Shown: piece after piece, positions 26,678-34,888 of the stretch
How positions within the stretch are numbered: the stretch's first letter is position 1
Layout of the letters: each line of letters starts with the position of its first letter
From: Prauserella marina
GTDB taxonomy: Bacteria; Actinomycetota; Actinomycetes; Mycobacteriales; Pseudonocardiaceae
Length of the DNA stretch: 64,000 nt
Direction of reading: 5' to 3'
Assembly: GCF_002240355.1 (NCBI RefSeq)
Contig: NZ_CP016353.1
Coordinates: 4,452,501-4,516,500 of the forward strand
Translations under genes and position numbers: made by a program
Notes under the pieces: generated by a model
What the model was told of the DNA's origin: nothing
The model's database searches: none
Seen by the model: the letters and a program-made list of their open reading frames with translations, nothing else

Positions 26678-26989
26678 TCAGCGTGGCAAGAGCGTCCCCA
26701 GCGGCCCGAGATCGAGGTTGAGGTCGTTCTCGGTCAGCCCGAACCGCTCGGTCAGCTCGGTGAGCCGGTCGTCGAGCAACATGAGGGTCAGCCCGATCCG
26801 TTCCTCCTGCTCCTCCGTCAGATCGCCCTCGTCGACCCTGCGCAGCGCCTGCCTTTCCATCAGCTGGCGCAGCAGCTCGACGATCGTCAGGACCAGCTTC
26901 ATCAGATCCCGCTCCACCGTGTCCTTGTCGGTGTCGATGTGCCCGGACAGGCGCCTGCCGGTGCCCGCGCCGAGGTTGTCGTTCGCCAT
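26678..26989 (-). CDS. gvpK: gas vesicle protein GvpK
   Basis: The product is 103 aa. The central segment KLVLTIVELLRQLMERQALRRVDEGDL is a strong GvpK signature, and the length is normal. GvpK is an accessory protein needed for gas-vesicle assembly and not a shell component. It is the last gene of the ten-gene gvp operon, 21 bp after gvpS. The C-terminus ends with a hydrophobic GPLGTLLPR tail, as in other members. Confidence 0.93.
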   Translation of the reverse strand: MANDNLGAGTGRRLSGHIDTDKDTVERDLMKLVLTIVELLRQLMERQALRRVDEGDLTEEQEERIGLTLMLLDDRLTELTERFGLTENDLNLDLGPLGTLLPR

Positions 26990-27010
26990 GGCTCTATCCT
27001 TTCCGGCGGC

Positions 27011-27283
27011 TCACCACTGAAGCGGTGAAGGACGGTTCTCCTTCACGGACGTGATCAACGCACGCAAGGAGATGTGCACGAGGTCGACACCCGCGATGGA
27101 CAGCGCGAGGTCGCCGGTGAGCACCACTCCCCCCGCCAGCAACCGGTCGAGCAGGTCGACAAGGGAGATGTCGCGATCGGCGAGCGAGGGTTCGGCACCC
27201 GTCCAGACCTCGCGCAGCTCGGCCGGATGCCGTGCCGCGACATCGGAGGATGTCGTGGGAGTCGTGGGAATCGCTGAATTCAT
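27011..27283 (-). CDS. gvpS: gas vesicle protein GvpS (GvpA/J/M family)
   Basis: The product is 90 aa from the ATG at 27283, which overlaps the gvpL stop by ATGA. Residues 38-80 have the GvpA/J/M fold signature (ISLVDLLDRLLAGGVVLTGDLALSIAGVDLVHISLRALI). GvpS and GvpJ are minor shell-related proteins thought to nucleate or cap the vesicle. In Streptomyces gvp clusters the order L-S-K is the same as here. An upstream in-frame ATG at 27364 would overlap gvpL by 85 bp and is unlikely. Confidence 0.88.
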   Translation of the reverse strand: MNSAIPTTPTTSSDVAARHPAELREVWTGAEPSLADRDISLVDLLDRLLAGGVVLTGDLALSIAGVDLVHISLRALITSVKENRPSPLQW

Positions 27284-28077
27284 TGCCGCTCGACCGATAC
27301 CGCATCGGCATCGTCCAGTGCGAACGAGTACGGGGCCCATGGCCCGGTCACCTCGATCCGGCACGCCGTCGAGTCGTCCTGGAGCCGCCGCGCCGCCTCG
27401 ACGAACACGTCGATGTCGTCCTCGGCGACCAGATACGCGACGTTGAGCACGTTCTGCTCACTGATGCCGGTCAGCTCCGGACTTTGTGGACGGTGCGCGC
27501 GGCGACCTCCCGCCATCGCGGTCAGCGTCTCGTCGACGGTGATGCCGTGCTCGACCGCGGCACGCCATCCCGATTCTCTCGTGTCCTTCTCGTGCTTCTT
27601 TCTGCGCAGGTACGACAGCCCTGGCCTGGCATCCGCATCCGGTTCGGCGGGAACGGCACCCGGCCGGTCACCGGCCTCGGCGCTCACGTAGATCTTGACG
27701 CCCAGCTCGACCATCCCGGTCACCCTGGCGAGCGCGGCCAGCAGCTCCGTTTCCCTGGCCGCGAGCATCGTGGTGAGCGCCGCGTGATCGCGAAAGATCG
27801 TCGCGAGCCGGAACGGAAGCGCGACACCACGCCGGGTCACTTCCTCGACAACCGTGTTGTGCGCCCTCGCGACACTTTCCAGCCAGCCGATGTCCTCCAG
27901 CCGGGAACGCAGAGCGGGTTCGTCGAACTCGGCTTCGCGCACGGGACTCACGACGGCGACGAGGTCGTTGTACGGCACGGCGGACACCTCGGCGTCCGCC
28001 ACACCACCGAGGTGATCGAACGTGCCGGGTGAGGACCGGCTCGCCACCGCGTAGCAATACCAGAGTGTTCCCGTCAT
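27280..28077 (-). CDS. gvpL: gas vesicle protein GvpL (GvpL/GvpF family)
   Basis: The product is 265 aa with the GvpL/F pattern: an N-terminal YCYAVASR strand, the HNTVVEEVTRRGVALPFRLATIF segment near 95, and a C-terminal NVAYLVAEDDIDVFVEAARRL section. These proteins are cytoplasmic-face assembly factors that associate with GvpA. The gene overlaps gvpJ (28074-28077) and gvpS (27280-27283) by ATGA motifs, indicating translational coupling on both sides. Confidence 0.92.
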   Translation of the reverse strand: MTGTLWYCYAVASRSSPGTFDHLGGVADAEVSAVPYNDLVAVVSPVREAEFDEPALRSRLEDIGWLESVARAHNTVVEEVTRRGVALPFRLATIFRDHAALTTMLAARETELLAALARVTGMVELGVKIYVSAEAGDRPGAVPAEPDADARPGLSYLRRKKHEKDTRESGWRAAVEHGITVDETLTAMAGGRRAHRPQSPELTGISEQNVLNVAYLVAEDDIDVFVEAARRLQDDSTACRIEVTGPWAPYSFALDDADAVSVERQ

Positions 28078-28454
28078 GCGTGTTTCCTGTTCGTCTCGAT
28101 GGCGGGCTGGTCGGGCACAGGCTCGCGCCGTCGCTCAAGTTCGGCGACCTTCTCCCGCAACTGCCGGTTCTCGCGCGAAAGTTCACCCTCGGCCGCCTTC
28201 GAGGTCAGCGACGGATCGTGCTCCCACCAGTCGATTCCCATCTCCTTGGCCTTGTCGACCGAGGCGACCAGCAACCGCAGTTTGATCGTGAGCAGCTCGA
28301 TGTCGAGCAGGTTGATCTTGATATCGCCCGCGATGACGACTCCCTTGTCCAGCACTCGCTCCAGAATGTCGGCGAGGCTGGACCCGGACGAGCCGCCGGA
28401 CAGCGCGACCCTGCCACCGTCAGGACGGGCGGCGGGCAGACGCGGTTCACTCAT
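28074..28454 (-). CDS. gvpJ: gas vesicle protein GvpJ (GvpA/J/M family)
   Basis: The product is 126 aa. Residues 25-75 match the GvpA/J core (SSLADILERVLDKGVVIAGDIKINLLDIELLTIKLRLLVASVDKA). A coiled-coil tail (90-115) and a short Pro-rich end follow. GvpJ is a minor shell protein, probably at the vesicle tips. The gene lies 17 bp after gvpZ and overlaps gvpL by 4 bp. Confidence 0.9.
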   Translation of the reverse strand: MSEPRLPAARPDGGRVALSGGSSGSSLADILERVLDKGVVIAGDIKINLLDIELLTIKLRLLVASVDKAKEMGIDWWEHDPSLTSKAAEGELSRENRQLREKVAELERRREPVPDQPAIETNRKHA

Positions 28455-28471
28455 GATCAGCTCCTTGCGGC

Positions 28472-29590
28472 CTAACCCGCGCGGGCCGACGTCCGCCGCC
28501 TGCCGGGTTCTTCGTCGTCATCGGCCTCGTACTCGTCTTCGTCGTCATATTCGTCTTCGTCGTCGTAGTCCCCGGTGTCCTCGTCGTACTCGTCGTCCGC
28601 GTCAGCTTCGTCGTCCTCTTCCTCGTCGCTGTCGTCATCCTCGTCGTACTCGTCGTCGTACTCGTCCTCGGGTTCCTCGTCGCCGTATTCGTCGGCAGCT
28701 TCTTCATCGCCTTCGTCCTCTTCGGACTCAGTGTCTTGCTCGGACTCCTCGTCCTCGATGGCTTCCTCGTGCGTGCGCACGACCTCGCCGTCGCGGATCT
28801 CGCCTCGCCATCCTTCGCCGGTCGCCTGCCCTTCCATCGTGACGAATCTGCGGAAGTGCTTGAGGTCGAGCCTTGCCCGCCTTCCCTGCGCCCGCCACAG
28901 ATTCCCGGTCTTCTCGAAAAAGCCGGAAGGGTAGTACTCGATCAGCATCAGGATCTTCGTCAGGTTCTCCCCGATGGGATGGAAGGTCACGACTCCCTTG
29001 ATCGTCCCCTTCGCTCCCTCAGTAGTCCAGACAATGCGTTCGTCGGGAATCTGCTCGGTCGTCGTGGCTTTCATCGACCTTGTCGACCAGAAAATCTTGA
29101 ACTTCCAGTCCGAGGTGACGTCGTCGCTGCGATCAGCGGACGTGACACCCTTGGTGAAGGTCGTGAACTTCTGGTATTCGGTCCACTGGTCATAGGCTTC
29201 GCGCACCGGAACACCGACATCGATGTCCTCAAGAATGTTGATGACTTTCTGGCCGCCGGATCCGTTGCCCTTTTTCTTGCTCTTTCCGGTGAAGATCCCG
29301 GTGATCTTGTCCTTGACGGACGCGCCGCCCGCTTCCACCGCCGCTCGCAGAGGGGACTTTCCCTCAGCCAGCTTTCCACCGGCCTTCAGCAACGGGCCGC
29401 CCTCGGCGACGTCGGTCAACCGCTTGGTCGCGTTGCCCAGCTTCTGCCCCAGCGAGGCGACCACGTCCTCCGTCTTGGCCTGGGCGTACTTCTCCCCCGC
29501 TTCGAAAAGCTGTTGCGTGGCGGGGTTCTTCGCCGCCGCGCTCCTGAGCCTGCTCACCGGCCCATCCTGAGCGTCCCGGGTGTCAGCCAT
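28472..29590 (-). CDS. gvpZ: GvpZ-like SRPBCC protein with a long acidic tail
   Basis: The product is 372 aa. Residues 1-100 are a basic/helical lead. Residues 112-255 form an SRPBCC/polyketide-cyclase-like domain (INILEDIDVGVPVREAYDQW, then EQIPDERIVWTTEG and ITLTVTFHP-type strands). The last 100 residues are almost entirely Asp, Glu and Tyr, ending in a small basic patch (GRRRTSARAG). The location between gvpY and gvpJ matches gvpZ of Streptomyces-type clusters. The function of GvpZ is not established; SRPBCC domains bind hydrophobic ligands. The acidic tail may aid solubility or contact the vesicle surface. Confidence 0.8.
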   Translation of the reverse strand: MADTRDAQDGPVSRLRSAAAKNPATQQLFEAGEKYAQAKTEDVVASLGQKLGNATKRLTDVAEGGPLLKAGGKLAEGKSPLRAAVEAGGASVKDKITGIFTGKSKKKGNGSGGQKVINILEDIDVGVPVREAYDQWTEYQKFTTFTKGVTSADRSDDVTSDWKFKIFWSTRSMKATTTEQIPDERIVWTTEGAKGTIKGVVTFHPIGENLTKILMLIEYYPSGFFEKTGNLWRAQGRRARLDLKHFRRFVTMEGQATGEGWRGEIRDGEVVRTHEEAIEDEESEQDTESEEDEGDEEAADEYGDEEPEDEYDDEYDEDDDSDEEEDDEADADDEYDEDTGDYDDEDEYDDEDEYEADDDEEPGRRRTSARAG

Positions 29591-29596
29591 GATCGA

Positions 29597-30256
29597 TCAA
29601 CTCCGCTTTCCGGTGGTGCCGCGCTTGGTCTGGGCCGTGGAGCGGGAACCTGCCGCCTTGCGAGTACCAGTGCCGCGCGACGCCGCCGACTTCGACGCCG
29701 ACCCGGATCGCGCGGTGGTCTTTCCCGACGCGCTGGCTTTCGTGCGTTTGGCCGGGGTCTTCGTGCTCGCCGAGGAGGCGCGTGTCCGCCTGCTCGGCTT
29801 CGCGGCGCTTTCCGCGCCGCCGTTGGCCTTCCGGCGACCGTCTCCCCGGTCGGTGCCACCGGACTCGTCGGTGCCGGAATCGGCGCCGGCAGAGCGGGTC
29901 ACCGTGTCACGCGCGGAATCCACGGTCTTGCCCGCGGTGTCCTGGACGTCGCGGCCAAGCTTCTCGGTGCGGTCCTGTAGCGCACCGGTCAGCTTGTCGG
30001 CCTGCCTGGTCGCGATCGCGGTCGCCATCGTCTTGCCTGCCGACATGACTTCTCCTCGCAACTGGTCTCGAACACCACTCAGCTGCGGCGAGGTGCTCAG
30101 TTGCTTGGTCAGGTCGGTCACCAGTTGCTGCGGATTGAGGTTCAGCTTCTTGCCGAGCAGCCACGCACCCATCGTGATGGCGAGCTTGGCTTTCTTGCGC
30201 CTTCCGAGAATGTATCCGCCCACAACGGCGGACGCGATCTTCATCCCAGGGGTCAT
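29597..30256 (-). CDS. gvpY: GvpY-like Ala/Lys-rich gas-vesicle-cluster protein
   Basis: The product is 219 aa from the ATG at 30256, which overlaps the gvpG stop (ATGA) and follows AAGGAG. A short hydrophobic N-terminus (MKIASAVVGGYILGRRKKAKLAITMGAWLLG in two parts) is followed by a helical middle and a long Lys/Arg/Ser/Ala/Thr-rich basic tail resembling histone H1-like tails. It holds the gvpY position of Streptomyces clusters. Opposite tail charges in this protein (basic) and the next one, GvpZ (acidic), suggest the two could bind each other; this is my inference. Confidence 0.75.
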   Translation of the reverse strand: MTPGMKIASAVVGGYILGRRKKAKLAITMGAWLLGKKLNLNPQQLVTDLTKQLSTSPQLSGVRDQLRGEVMSAGKTMATAIATRQADKLTGALQDRTEKLGRDVQDTAGKTVDSARDTVTRSAGADSGTDESGGTDRGDGRRKANGGAESAAKPSRRTRASSASTKTPAKRTKASASGKTTARSGSASKSAASRGTGTRKAAGSRSTAQTKRGTTGKRS

Positions 30257-30522
30257 TGTCTGTCTCCTTGCCAATGTGGACTGTCAGGCACCGGTGCCCC
30301 CCGGTTCAACTCGGTGAGTTCGTCGAGTAGCGCGTCCTCCAGCCGGTCGAACTCGGTCTCGCCGATGTCGCCTGCCAGTAACGCGTTCTCCAGTTCGGCC
30401 AGTTCGCGATGGATCTCCCCGGCTCGCTGCCGCTCGGCCTCCGTCAATACCGTGTCGACCGTCCAGAGCACACCGCGAACAGGTGCGAGCGGCAGCAGCA
30501 GGATTTCTCCGAGAAGTCCCAT
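30253..30522 (-). CDS. gvpG: gas vesicle protein GvpG
   Basis: The product is 89 aa with the GvpG signature MGLLGEILLLPLAPVRGVLW followed by a charged helix (AGEIHRELAELENALLAG) and ILDELTEL-like end. GvpG is an accessory protein that binds GvpF and helps vesicle assembly. The gene is 9 bp downstream of gvpF and overlaps gvpY by 4 bp. Confidence 0.93.
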   Translation of the reverse strand: MGLLGEILLLPLAPVRGVLWTVDTVLTEAERQRAGEIHRELAELENALLAGDIGETEFDRLEDALLDELTELNRGAPVPDSPHWQGDRQ

Positions 30523-30531
30523 GTCCGTTCC

Positions 30532-31275
30532 TCATTCCGCGGCGGCGTGGATTCCCGCGAAGCTGTACGGCGGCAGCGGTCCTCGCGTTCTGAGGTCGAG
30601 ATAGCCCTCGGCCACCCTGTCGATGTCTTCGACGGCCGCGCGGAACTCCTCGACGTGCGAGCGCTCCACAAGGAACGAGTAGTTCATGAAAGTTCCCGCG
30701 AGCACCGGCCCTTCGCTGTACTCGACCGCGAAGGGCTCCAGCGCGGTGACGATGCCATCGACGTCACGCCGTTCCCTTTCCGCGACGGCGGCGGCAACCA
30801 GTTCTCCGAACCGGACCTGGCTGTCATGGTCCCCACCGGAGCGATCTCGCAGTTCGTTGTTCATCTCCAGCAGCGTCGCGTCTTCGTGCAGCACCATGCG
30901 CAGCACGGCGTCCTCGTCGTGAGTCGCCTTGACGTTCAGCTCGACTTTGCCCGCGATACCGGCGAGCAGGTCGTCGAACCGGTCGCGGTCGGCGGCGACG
31001 ACACTGGCGACCTCGGCGTCGTTGGCGGCCAGCACGCCGAACCGCATCGGCAACGTTGGCCCCTGCTCACACAAGGTCTCAAGAACCGCGTGGTGCGCGG
31101 CGACGTCCCGGCGTTTGGGCCGGATGTCGTCTGGCGCGTCGCTGACCACGACGGCGAGGTCGTCGGCAGCCACGGTCCGCAGCCGTCCCGGTGTCCGGCC
31201 GACTCCTCGAAGACCGGCCAGGTTCCTGGGGTGCGATCCGGGGACGATCCCGTAGAGGAAGGTACTGGTAGTCAT
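30532..31275 (-). CDS. gvpF: gas vesicle protein GvpF (GvpL/GvpF family)
   Basis: The product is 247 aa, beginning TTSTFLYGIVPG. It contains the family segment HHAVLETLCEQGPTLPMRFGVL near 78-100 and a C-terminal YSFLVERSHVEEF section. GvpF binds the growing end of the vesicle and is essential for assembly in model systems. The ATG overlaps the gvpA stop (ATGA). It is a paralogue of the GvpL gene in the same operon. Confidence 0.93.
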   Translation of the reverse strand: MTTSTFLYGIVPGSHPRNLAGLRGVGRTPGRLRTVAADDLAVVVSDAPDDIRPKRRDVAAHHAVLETLCEQGPTLPMRFGVLAANDAEVASVVAADRDRFDDLLAGIAGKVELNVKATHDEDAVLRMVLHEDATLLEMNNELRDRSGGDHDSQVRFGELVAAAVAERERRDVDGIVTALEPFAVEYSEGPVLAGTFMNYSFLVERSHVEEFRAAVEDIDRVAEGYLDLRTRGPLPPYSFAGIHAAAE

Positions 31276-31736
31276 GAGGTCGACCTCGCCGGGCGACGGG
31301 TCCGTGCCTTCTTCGGCGCGGCCTGCCGCTCGCCGTTCTCACCGTCCTCGTCATCGGGATCCTCGTCCCGTTTGGACGCGTTGGTGAACTGTTCGGCGAA
31401 CGTCTCCGCCGCACCGGTGAGTGCGCCCTTCGTCTTGCCCTTGGCACCCTTCTCCGTGACGTCGCCCAGCAGTCCCGGCAGTGTCGTCGCGTTCGACGCC
31501 CTTGTCAGGTCAAGACGGTTGCATGCCTCCGCGAATCGCAGATACGTATCGACGCTGGCCACGACGATCCTCGCGTCGATCGTGAGCAATTCGATGCCCA
31601 CCAGCGAGACGCGCACGAACACATCGATGACCAGACCTTTGTCCAGAATCAGTTCGAGGATGTCGTAGAGATTGCCGGAGCTTCCGCCTCGTTGCGATCC
31701 TCTCGCCGCTTCCTGATTCACAACAGTCACTGCCAT
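31272..31736 (-). CDS. gvpA: major gas vesicle shell protein GvpA with extended tail
   Basis: The product is 154 aa. Residues 18-72 carry the GvpA core (NLYDILELILDKGLVIDVFVRVSLVGIELLTIDARIVVASVDTYL in two segments), which forms the amphipathic beta-hairpin of the shell. About 75 further residues are Lys/Glu/Asp/Arg-rich and disordered, which is longer than cyanobacterial or halophile GvpA (about 70 aa) but like other actinobacterial forms. It lies 21 bp after gvpO. Confidence 0.92.
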   Translation of the reverse strand: MAVTVVNQEAARGSQRGGSSGNLYDILELILDKGLVIDVFVRVSLVGIELLTIDARIVVASVDTYLRFAEACNRLDLTRASNATTLPGLLGDVTEKGAKGKTKGALTGAAETFAEQFTNASKRDEDPDDEDGENGERQAAPKKARTRRPARSTS

Positions 31737-31757
31737 CTTCCTTTCGCCCCAACGGGG

Positions 31758-32099
31758 TCATACGTCGACTTGGCCGCGGGTGTAGCGCCGCAGTCGTTCG
31801 TACTCCAGGAAATCGCCGTTGGCGTCCAATCGGACCACATAGGTCGCGAGGAGGCTCGTGGTCTCCGGGATCCGGGCCAGCTCCAGCACTTCCACGTGGA
31901 GTTCCCAGTCTTTTCCCTTCCGGGTCACCGCGGAGACGGTTTCCACGTCTCTTCCGGTGATTTCCTCGAACTGCTCGCGAGCCAATCCCAGTACGCGGGT
32001 GGCCGACAACCGTTGGCCACCCTTGGTGGCTTCCTCGGTCTCGTCCGGTGCATCGCCGCGGCGGGTTCGCCTCTGCCGAGTTCCATCACCGGTTGCCAT
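31758..32099 (-). CDS. gvpO: gas vesicle protein GvpO
   Basis: The product is 113 aa. After a charged leader, residues 30-110 match GvpO (AREQFEEITGRDVETVSAV, then GWELHVEVLELARIPETTSLLATYVVRLD-type strands). GvpO is required for vesicle formation in haloarchaea and heads actinobacterial gvp clusters. It is the first gene of the operon, about 50 nt downstream of a sigma-B-type promoter. Confidence 0.92.
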   Translation of the reverse strand: MATGDGTRQRRTRRGDAPDETEEATKGGQRLSATRVLGLAREQFEEITGRDVETVSAVTRKGKDWELHVEVLELARIPETTSLLATYVVRLDANGDFLEYERLRRYTRGQVDV

Positions 32100-32155
32100 G
32101 ACCGCCGCCTTCCATGCTCTCGCGGTACGACCTCAAGGTCGCGTACCGGTGGCAG

Positions 32156-32181
32156 TTACCCGAACCAGTGACACCCGAAAC
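32156..32181 (-). promoter_or_regulatory. sigma-B/sigma-F-type promoter of the gvp operon
   Basis: On the minus strand GTTT (32181-32178), a 16-nt spacer and GGGTAA (32161-32156) match the actinobacterial general-stress sigma-factor consensus (GTTT, 14-17 nt, GGGTA). Transcription would start near 32149, leaving a leader of about 50 nt before the gvpO ATG. Use of this sigma class is inferred from the motif. Confidence 0.6.
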
Positions 32182-32545
32182 GTGCACGAAGCGGTTTTCG
32201 CACCGACGCCCGCGCCCCCGATGGGACCTACTCACGAGTTGTTTTGACGGCACCGCACCGAAAATCAGCTCCTCGGCTCGACCTGACGCCGGTGAACGGA
32301 CTAGCGGCGGCTTCCGTTCGCGCGCATGAGAGCACGCCGAACGGAGGCGTCATCCGGAAGTATCGGGCATTCCCCGTGAATGGTTCGGTACGAAAAATTC
32401 CAACACCCGCTTGGTGAACACATACGCCGACACAGTAAGCACCCTGTGTGATTCCACGGATGTCGTTGCCGCGCGACACGATCCACAATGAACAAGGCTG
32501 ACGTTCCCGGACGTCTGTCAGTTCATTGTGGACATCTGATGATTC
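32182..32545. other. 364-bp intergenic stretch with a 12-bp inverted repeat
   Basis: I see no convincing gene here. An open frame of 86 codons on the minus strand lacks a ribosome-binding site and family resemblance. The only clear structure is the inverted repeat at 32482-32532. The GC content seems lower than in neighbouring genes. Confidence 0.6.
32482..32532. repeat. perfect 12-bp inverted repeat downstream of nucleoside hydrolase gene
   Basis: TCCACAATGAAC (32482-32493) and GTTCATTGTGGA (32521-32532) are exact reverse complements separated by 27 bp. The pair lies 13 bp past the stop of the minus-strand nucleoside hydrolase. It could form a transcript hairpin or be a regulator site; the long loop and AT content make a classic terminator less likely. 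Confidence 0.6.
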
Positions 32546-33445
32546 TCATGACCGGATGAGCGTACGGAAAAGGCTCTGGAGCAGGGTGCTGGTGTCGGCG
32601 GTCACGGCGACCGCCGTGACCGGGCGGCCGGTGTCCGTGGCGGAACTGATCGTGCCCCTTCGTTCGCGCAGCGCTACCGCCATGGAACGGTGGTGATAGG
32701 TCGCGAGGGACGGGTCGAGCAGGATCACGGCAGCGAGCGGATCGTGCAGCGGCCGGGACGGAAGTCCGGTCGCCACCGAGAATTCCAGCAACCGACCGGC
32801 GATCCGGCCCCTGAGCCGGTCCGCGTCCTTGGCGAGCCACCGCAACCACATGCGCGTCACGGTGGCGTTCCGCGTGACGTCGAGAGGAACCAGGATGCGG
32901 TCGGCGAACGCGGCCGACAACACGACATCGGCCGCCTCCGGGTCATGCCAGATGTTGGCCTCCGCGTACTCGCGGACGTTTCCCTTGACACGGTAGGCAC
33001 CACCCATCACGACGAGCCTCCTGACCCGCCGGGCAAAGCCCGGATCAGCCTCGACGGCAAGGGCGATATTGGTGAGCGGGCCGAGCGCGAGAACACAGAG
33101 TTCGCCGTCGTGCTCGTGGCTGAGCCGCAACATCTGCTCGACCGCGCCATCACCGGCGGGCTTACGTTCCGGTTTCCCCGCGATGGCGGCGAGCGGATCC
33201 CCCGGATGAGACAGATGACGTGGTTGCGCGAGCGGTTGCGCCGCGCCGACGGCGACGGGCGTGGCGTGGTCACCGGCAAACTCAAGCGCCCTGATTCCAT
33301 TACGCGCGGCGGCATAGGCGTCGACGTTGCCGTGAACAGCGCCCACCCCATGGAGTTTCACCAGCGGCTCGCGGGCGAGCAGCATCAGCGCGAGCGCGTC
33401 GTCGACGCCCCCATCCTGATCGACCACAACGGGTATCGGACCCAC
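32546..33445 (-). CDS. inosine/uridine-preferring nucleoside hydrolase
   Basis: The product is 299 aa from the GTG at 33445, which follows GGGAGG by 5 nt; longer upstream starts give sequence unlike the family. D9-Q-D11-GGV-D15-D16 near the N-terminus is the calcium-binding DxDxxxDD cluster. LALGPLTNIALA, VMGGA and NIWHDPEAA are further hallmarks of the IUNH family. The enzyme should hydrolyse the N-glycosidic bond of ribonucleosides in purine/pyrimidine salvage. The usual Thr-Asp-Pro-Gly after the first Asp is Gln-Asp-Gly-Gly, so specificity may differ. Confidence 0.88.
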   Translation of the reverse strand: MGPIPVVVDQDGGVDDALALMLLAREPLVKLHGVGAVHGNVDAYAAARNGIRALEFAGDHATPVAVGAAQPLAQPRHLSHPGDPLAAIAGKPERKPAGDGAVEQMLRLSHEHDGELCVLALGPLTNIALAVEADPGFARRVRRLVVMGGAYRVKGNVREYAEANIWHDPEAADVVLSAAFADRILVPLDVTRNATVTRMWLRWLAKDADRLRGRIAGRLLEFSVATGLPSRPLHDPLAAVILLDPSLATYHHRSMAVALRERRGTISSATDTGRPVTAVAVTADTSTLLQSLFRTLIRS

Positions 33446-33543
33446 CGCTACCTCCCGACGACGTCCTGCCGCGACGTGCCTGACGATAGGTGAGCGGCGA
33501 GCCTGCTCCCCGGGCGACCGGAGATTGACCGCCCGGCGCGGGT

Positions 33544-33930
33544 TCAGGCAGGGAACGATTCGGGACCGAACCTGCCCCACGCCACGAAAATCGCGACGGC
33601 GAGCCAGACCAGGTCGCCGGTGATGGTCACCCGCTCTCCCCTGCGTAGCCTCATCGTGATCGCGCCGATGAACAGCAGCACCAGCCCGGTCGCGGCCACC
33701 GGCACCAGAACCGGCGCGATGCCGAGTACGGCAGGCAGGATCAGGCCCACCGCCGCGAGCAGTTCGACGGTTCCGATGGCCTTGAGCGACGCAGGGCTGA
33801 AGTCCTCGACCCATTTCGTGGCCTCGCCGCCGATACCGGCAAGTTTCTCCTTGGGCACGAACATCTTGCCCGCGCCGCTGAGGCAGACCACGGCCAGCAA
33901 TCCCGTGGCGATCCACAGCGCGATGTCCAT
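33544..33930 (-). CDS. DoxX-like membrane protein
   Basis: The product is 128 aa with four predicted membrane helices (about 3-20, 49-66, 70-90, 104-122) and a DoxX-like pattern (GAGKMFVPKEKLAG). Members of this family are small membrane proteins, some linked to thiosulfate:quinone oxidoreductase or redox homeostasis, but most lack a defined function. It stands alone, 85 bp from the next minus-strand gene. Confidence 0.82.
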   Translation of the reverse strand: MDIALWIATGLLAVVCLSGAGKMFVPKEKLAGIGGEATKWVEDFSPASLKAIGTVELLAAVGLILPAVLGIAPVLVPVAATGLVLLFIGAITMRLRRGERVTITGDLVWLAVAIFVAWGRFGPESFPA

Positions 33931-34015
33931 CTTCGGCTCCCTCGTCCCGGACAGCGGTCAGCCTTGAGACGAGCTGGCGACCCCGGCTGTGACATCGCGG
34001 GCCGAGCCGCATCGC

Positions 34016-34870
34016 TCACGTTGTCACGGGCGAGAGCTTGTAGTGGATGCGCAGCACGCGCGCCGACCACAGCCAGAGGGTGTGGTCCGTGCGCAGCACA
34101 CCTTCCTCGTCCACGTACACGTGAAATCGCTCGTGGATCGGTATCCTGGCCGCGCTCGCCCGCCCGCGGTGGTTGACGACGACATAGGCGCCGTCCTCAC
34201 CGAAGGCTCCTGAGGGCGAACTCAGTTCCAGCGCTCCGTCAGGCAGTACCCGTGGCCGCAGAAACACCTGCACGTTGCCCGCTTCGAGCGGGAAGGCCAC
34301 GTGCACGCTCGGCCGCCGCGAGCCCGGCAGCGTCCTGATCGAATAGCAGCCGCTGAACACGTACTCGCCGGTCGAGCGCAGGGTCCGGAGCCAGCCTGCC
34401 GCACGCTGGTCTCCGTCCGGCCCGATGATCGGCGACACCCTGCTGCTCATGCCGTGGGCGACGTCGAGCGGCCTCGTCGGAAGGGCCAGCTGCTGCACCC
34501 TGCGCCCGAACAACCGGGTCACCAGCTCCCCTCCTGGCTGGAACACCGCACTCCACTGTGTCCACGCCTCCATCCGCCAGTCCGAGGTTCGCTCGTAGAA
34601 GTCCCGAATCCCGGCGCGCAGCTCTGCCGCGGCGAATCCCGGTCCGTCCAATCGCGACATGTCGGCGAGCAGTCCCGCTCCTTCGGCGTCCTCCCGCACC
34701 GTCCCGCCGTACTCGGCGGCGGCCGAGCGCAGCCAGCCGTCACCGACGCGCGCCGTGGAGCTCGTCGGCGCGGCCAGCCAGCGCTGTTCGCCACCTTGGT
34801 CGACCGGACGTCCCGCGATCCGCCAGAACAGCCGGGTCGCTCCGTCCAGCCTCGCCATCGCCCCGCTCAT
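34016..34870 (-). CDS. conserved hypothetical protein
   Basis: The product is 284 aa with no signal peptide or membrane helix. It begins with a helical section containing several Trp residues (LFWRIAGRP, WTQWSAVFQ) and ends with a beta-rich portion (PSVHVAFPLEAGNVQVFLRP, GAYVVVNHRGRA). The end HVYVDEEGVLRTDHTLWLWSARVLRIHYKL is distinctive. I do not recognise the family and find no catalytic motif. The ORF has actinobacterial codon use and a start 18 bp upstream in order from the DinB gene stop, so it is probably cotranscribed with it. Confidence 0.7.
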   Translation of the reverse strand: MSGAMARLDGATRLFWRIAGRPVDQGGEQRWLAAPTSSTARVGDGWLRSAAAEYGGTVREDAEGAGLLADMSRLDGPGFAAAELRAGIRDFYERTSDWRMEAWTQWSAVFQPGGELVTRLFGRRVQQLALPTRPLDVAHGMSSRVSPIIGPDGDQRAAGWLRTLRSTGEYVFSGCYSIRTLPGSRRPSVHVAFPLEAGNVQVFLRPRVLPDGALELSSPSGAFGEDGAYVVVNHRGRASAARIPIHERFHVYVDEEGVLRTDHTLWLWSARVLRIHYKLSPVTT

Positions 34871-34888
34871 ACCGAACAGGGTCGCGCC

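Noticed and set aside
32228-32488. 86-codon minus-strand ORF upstream of the gvp promoter region
   Set aside because: No ribosome-binding site, odd composition and no recognisable family.
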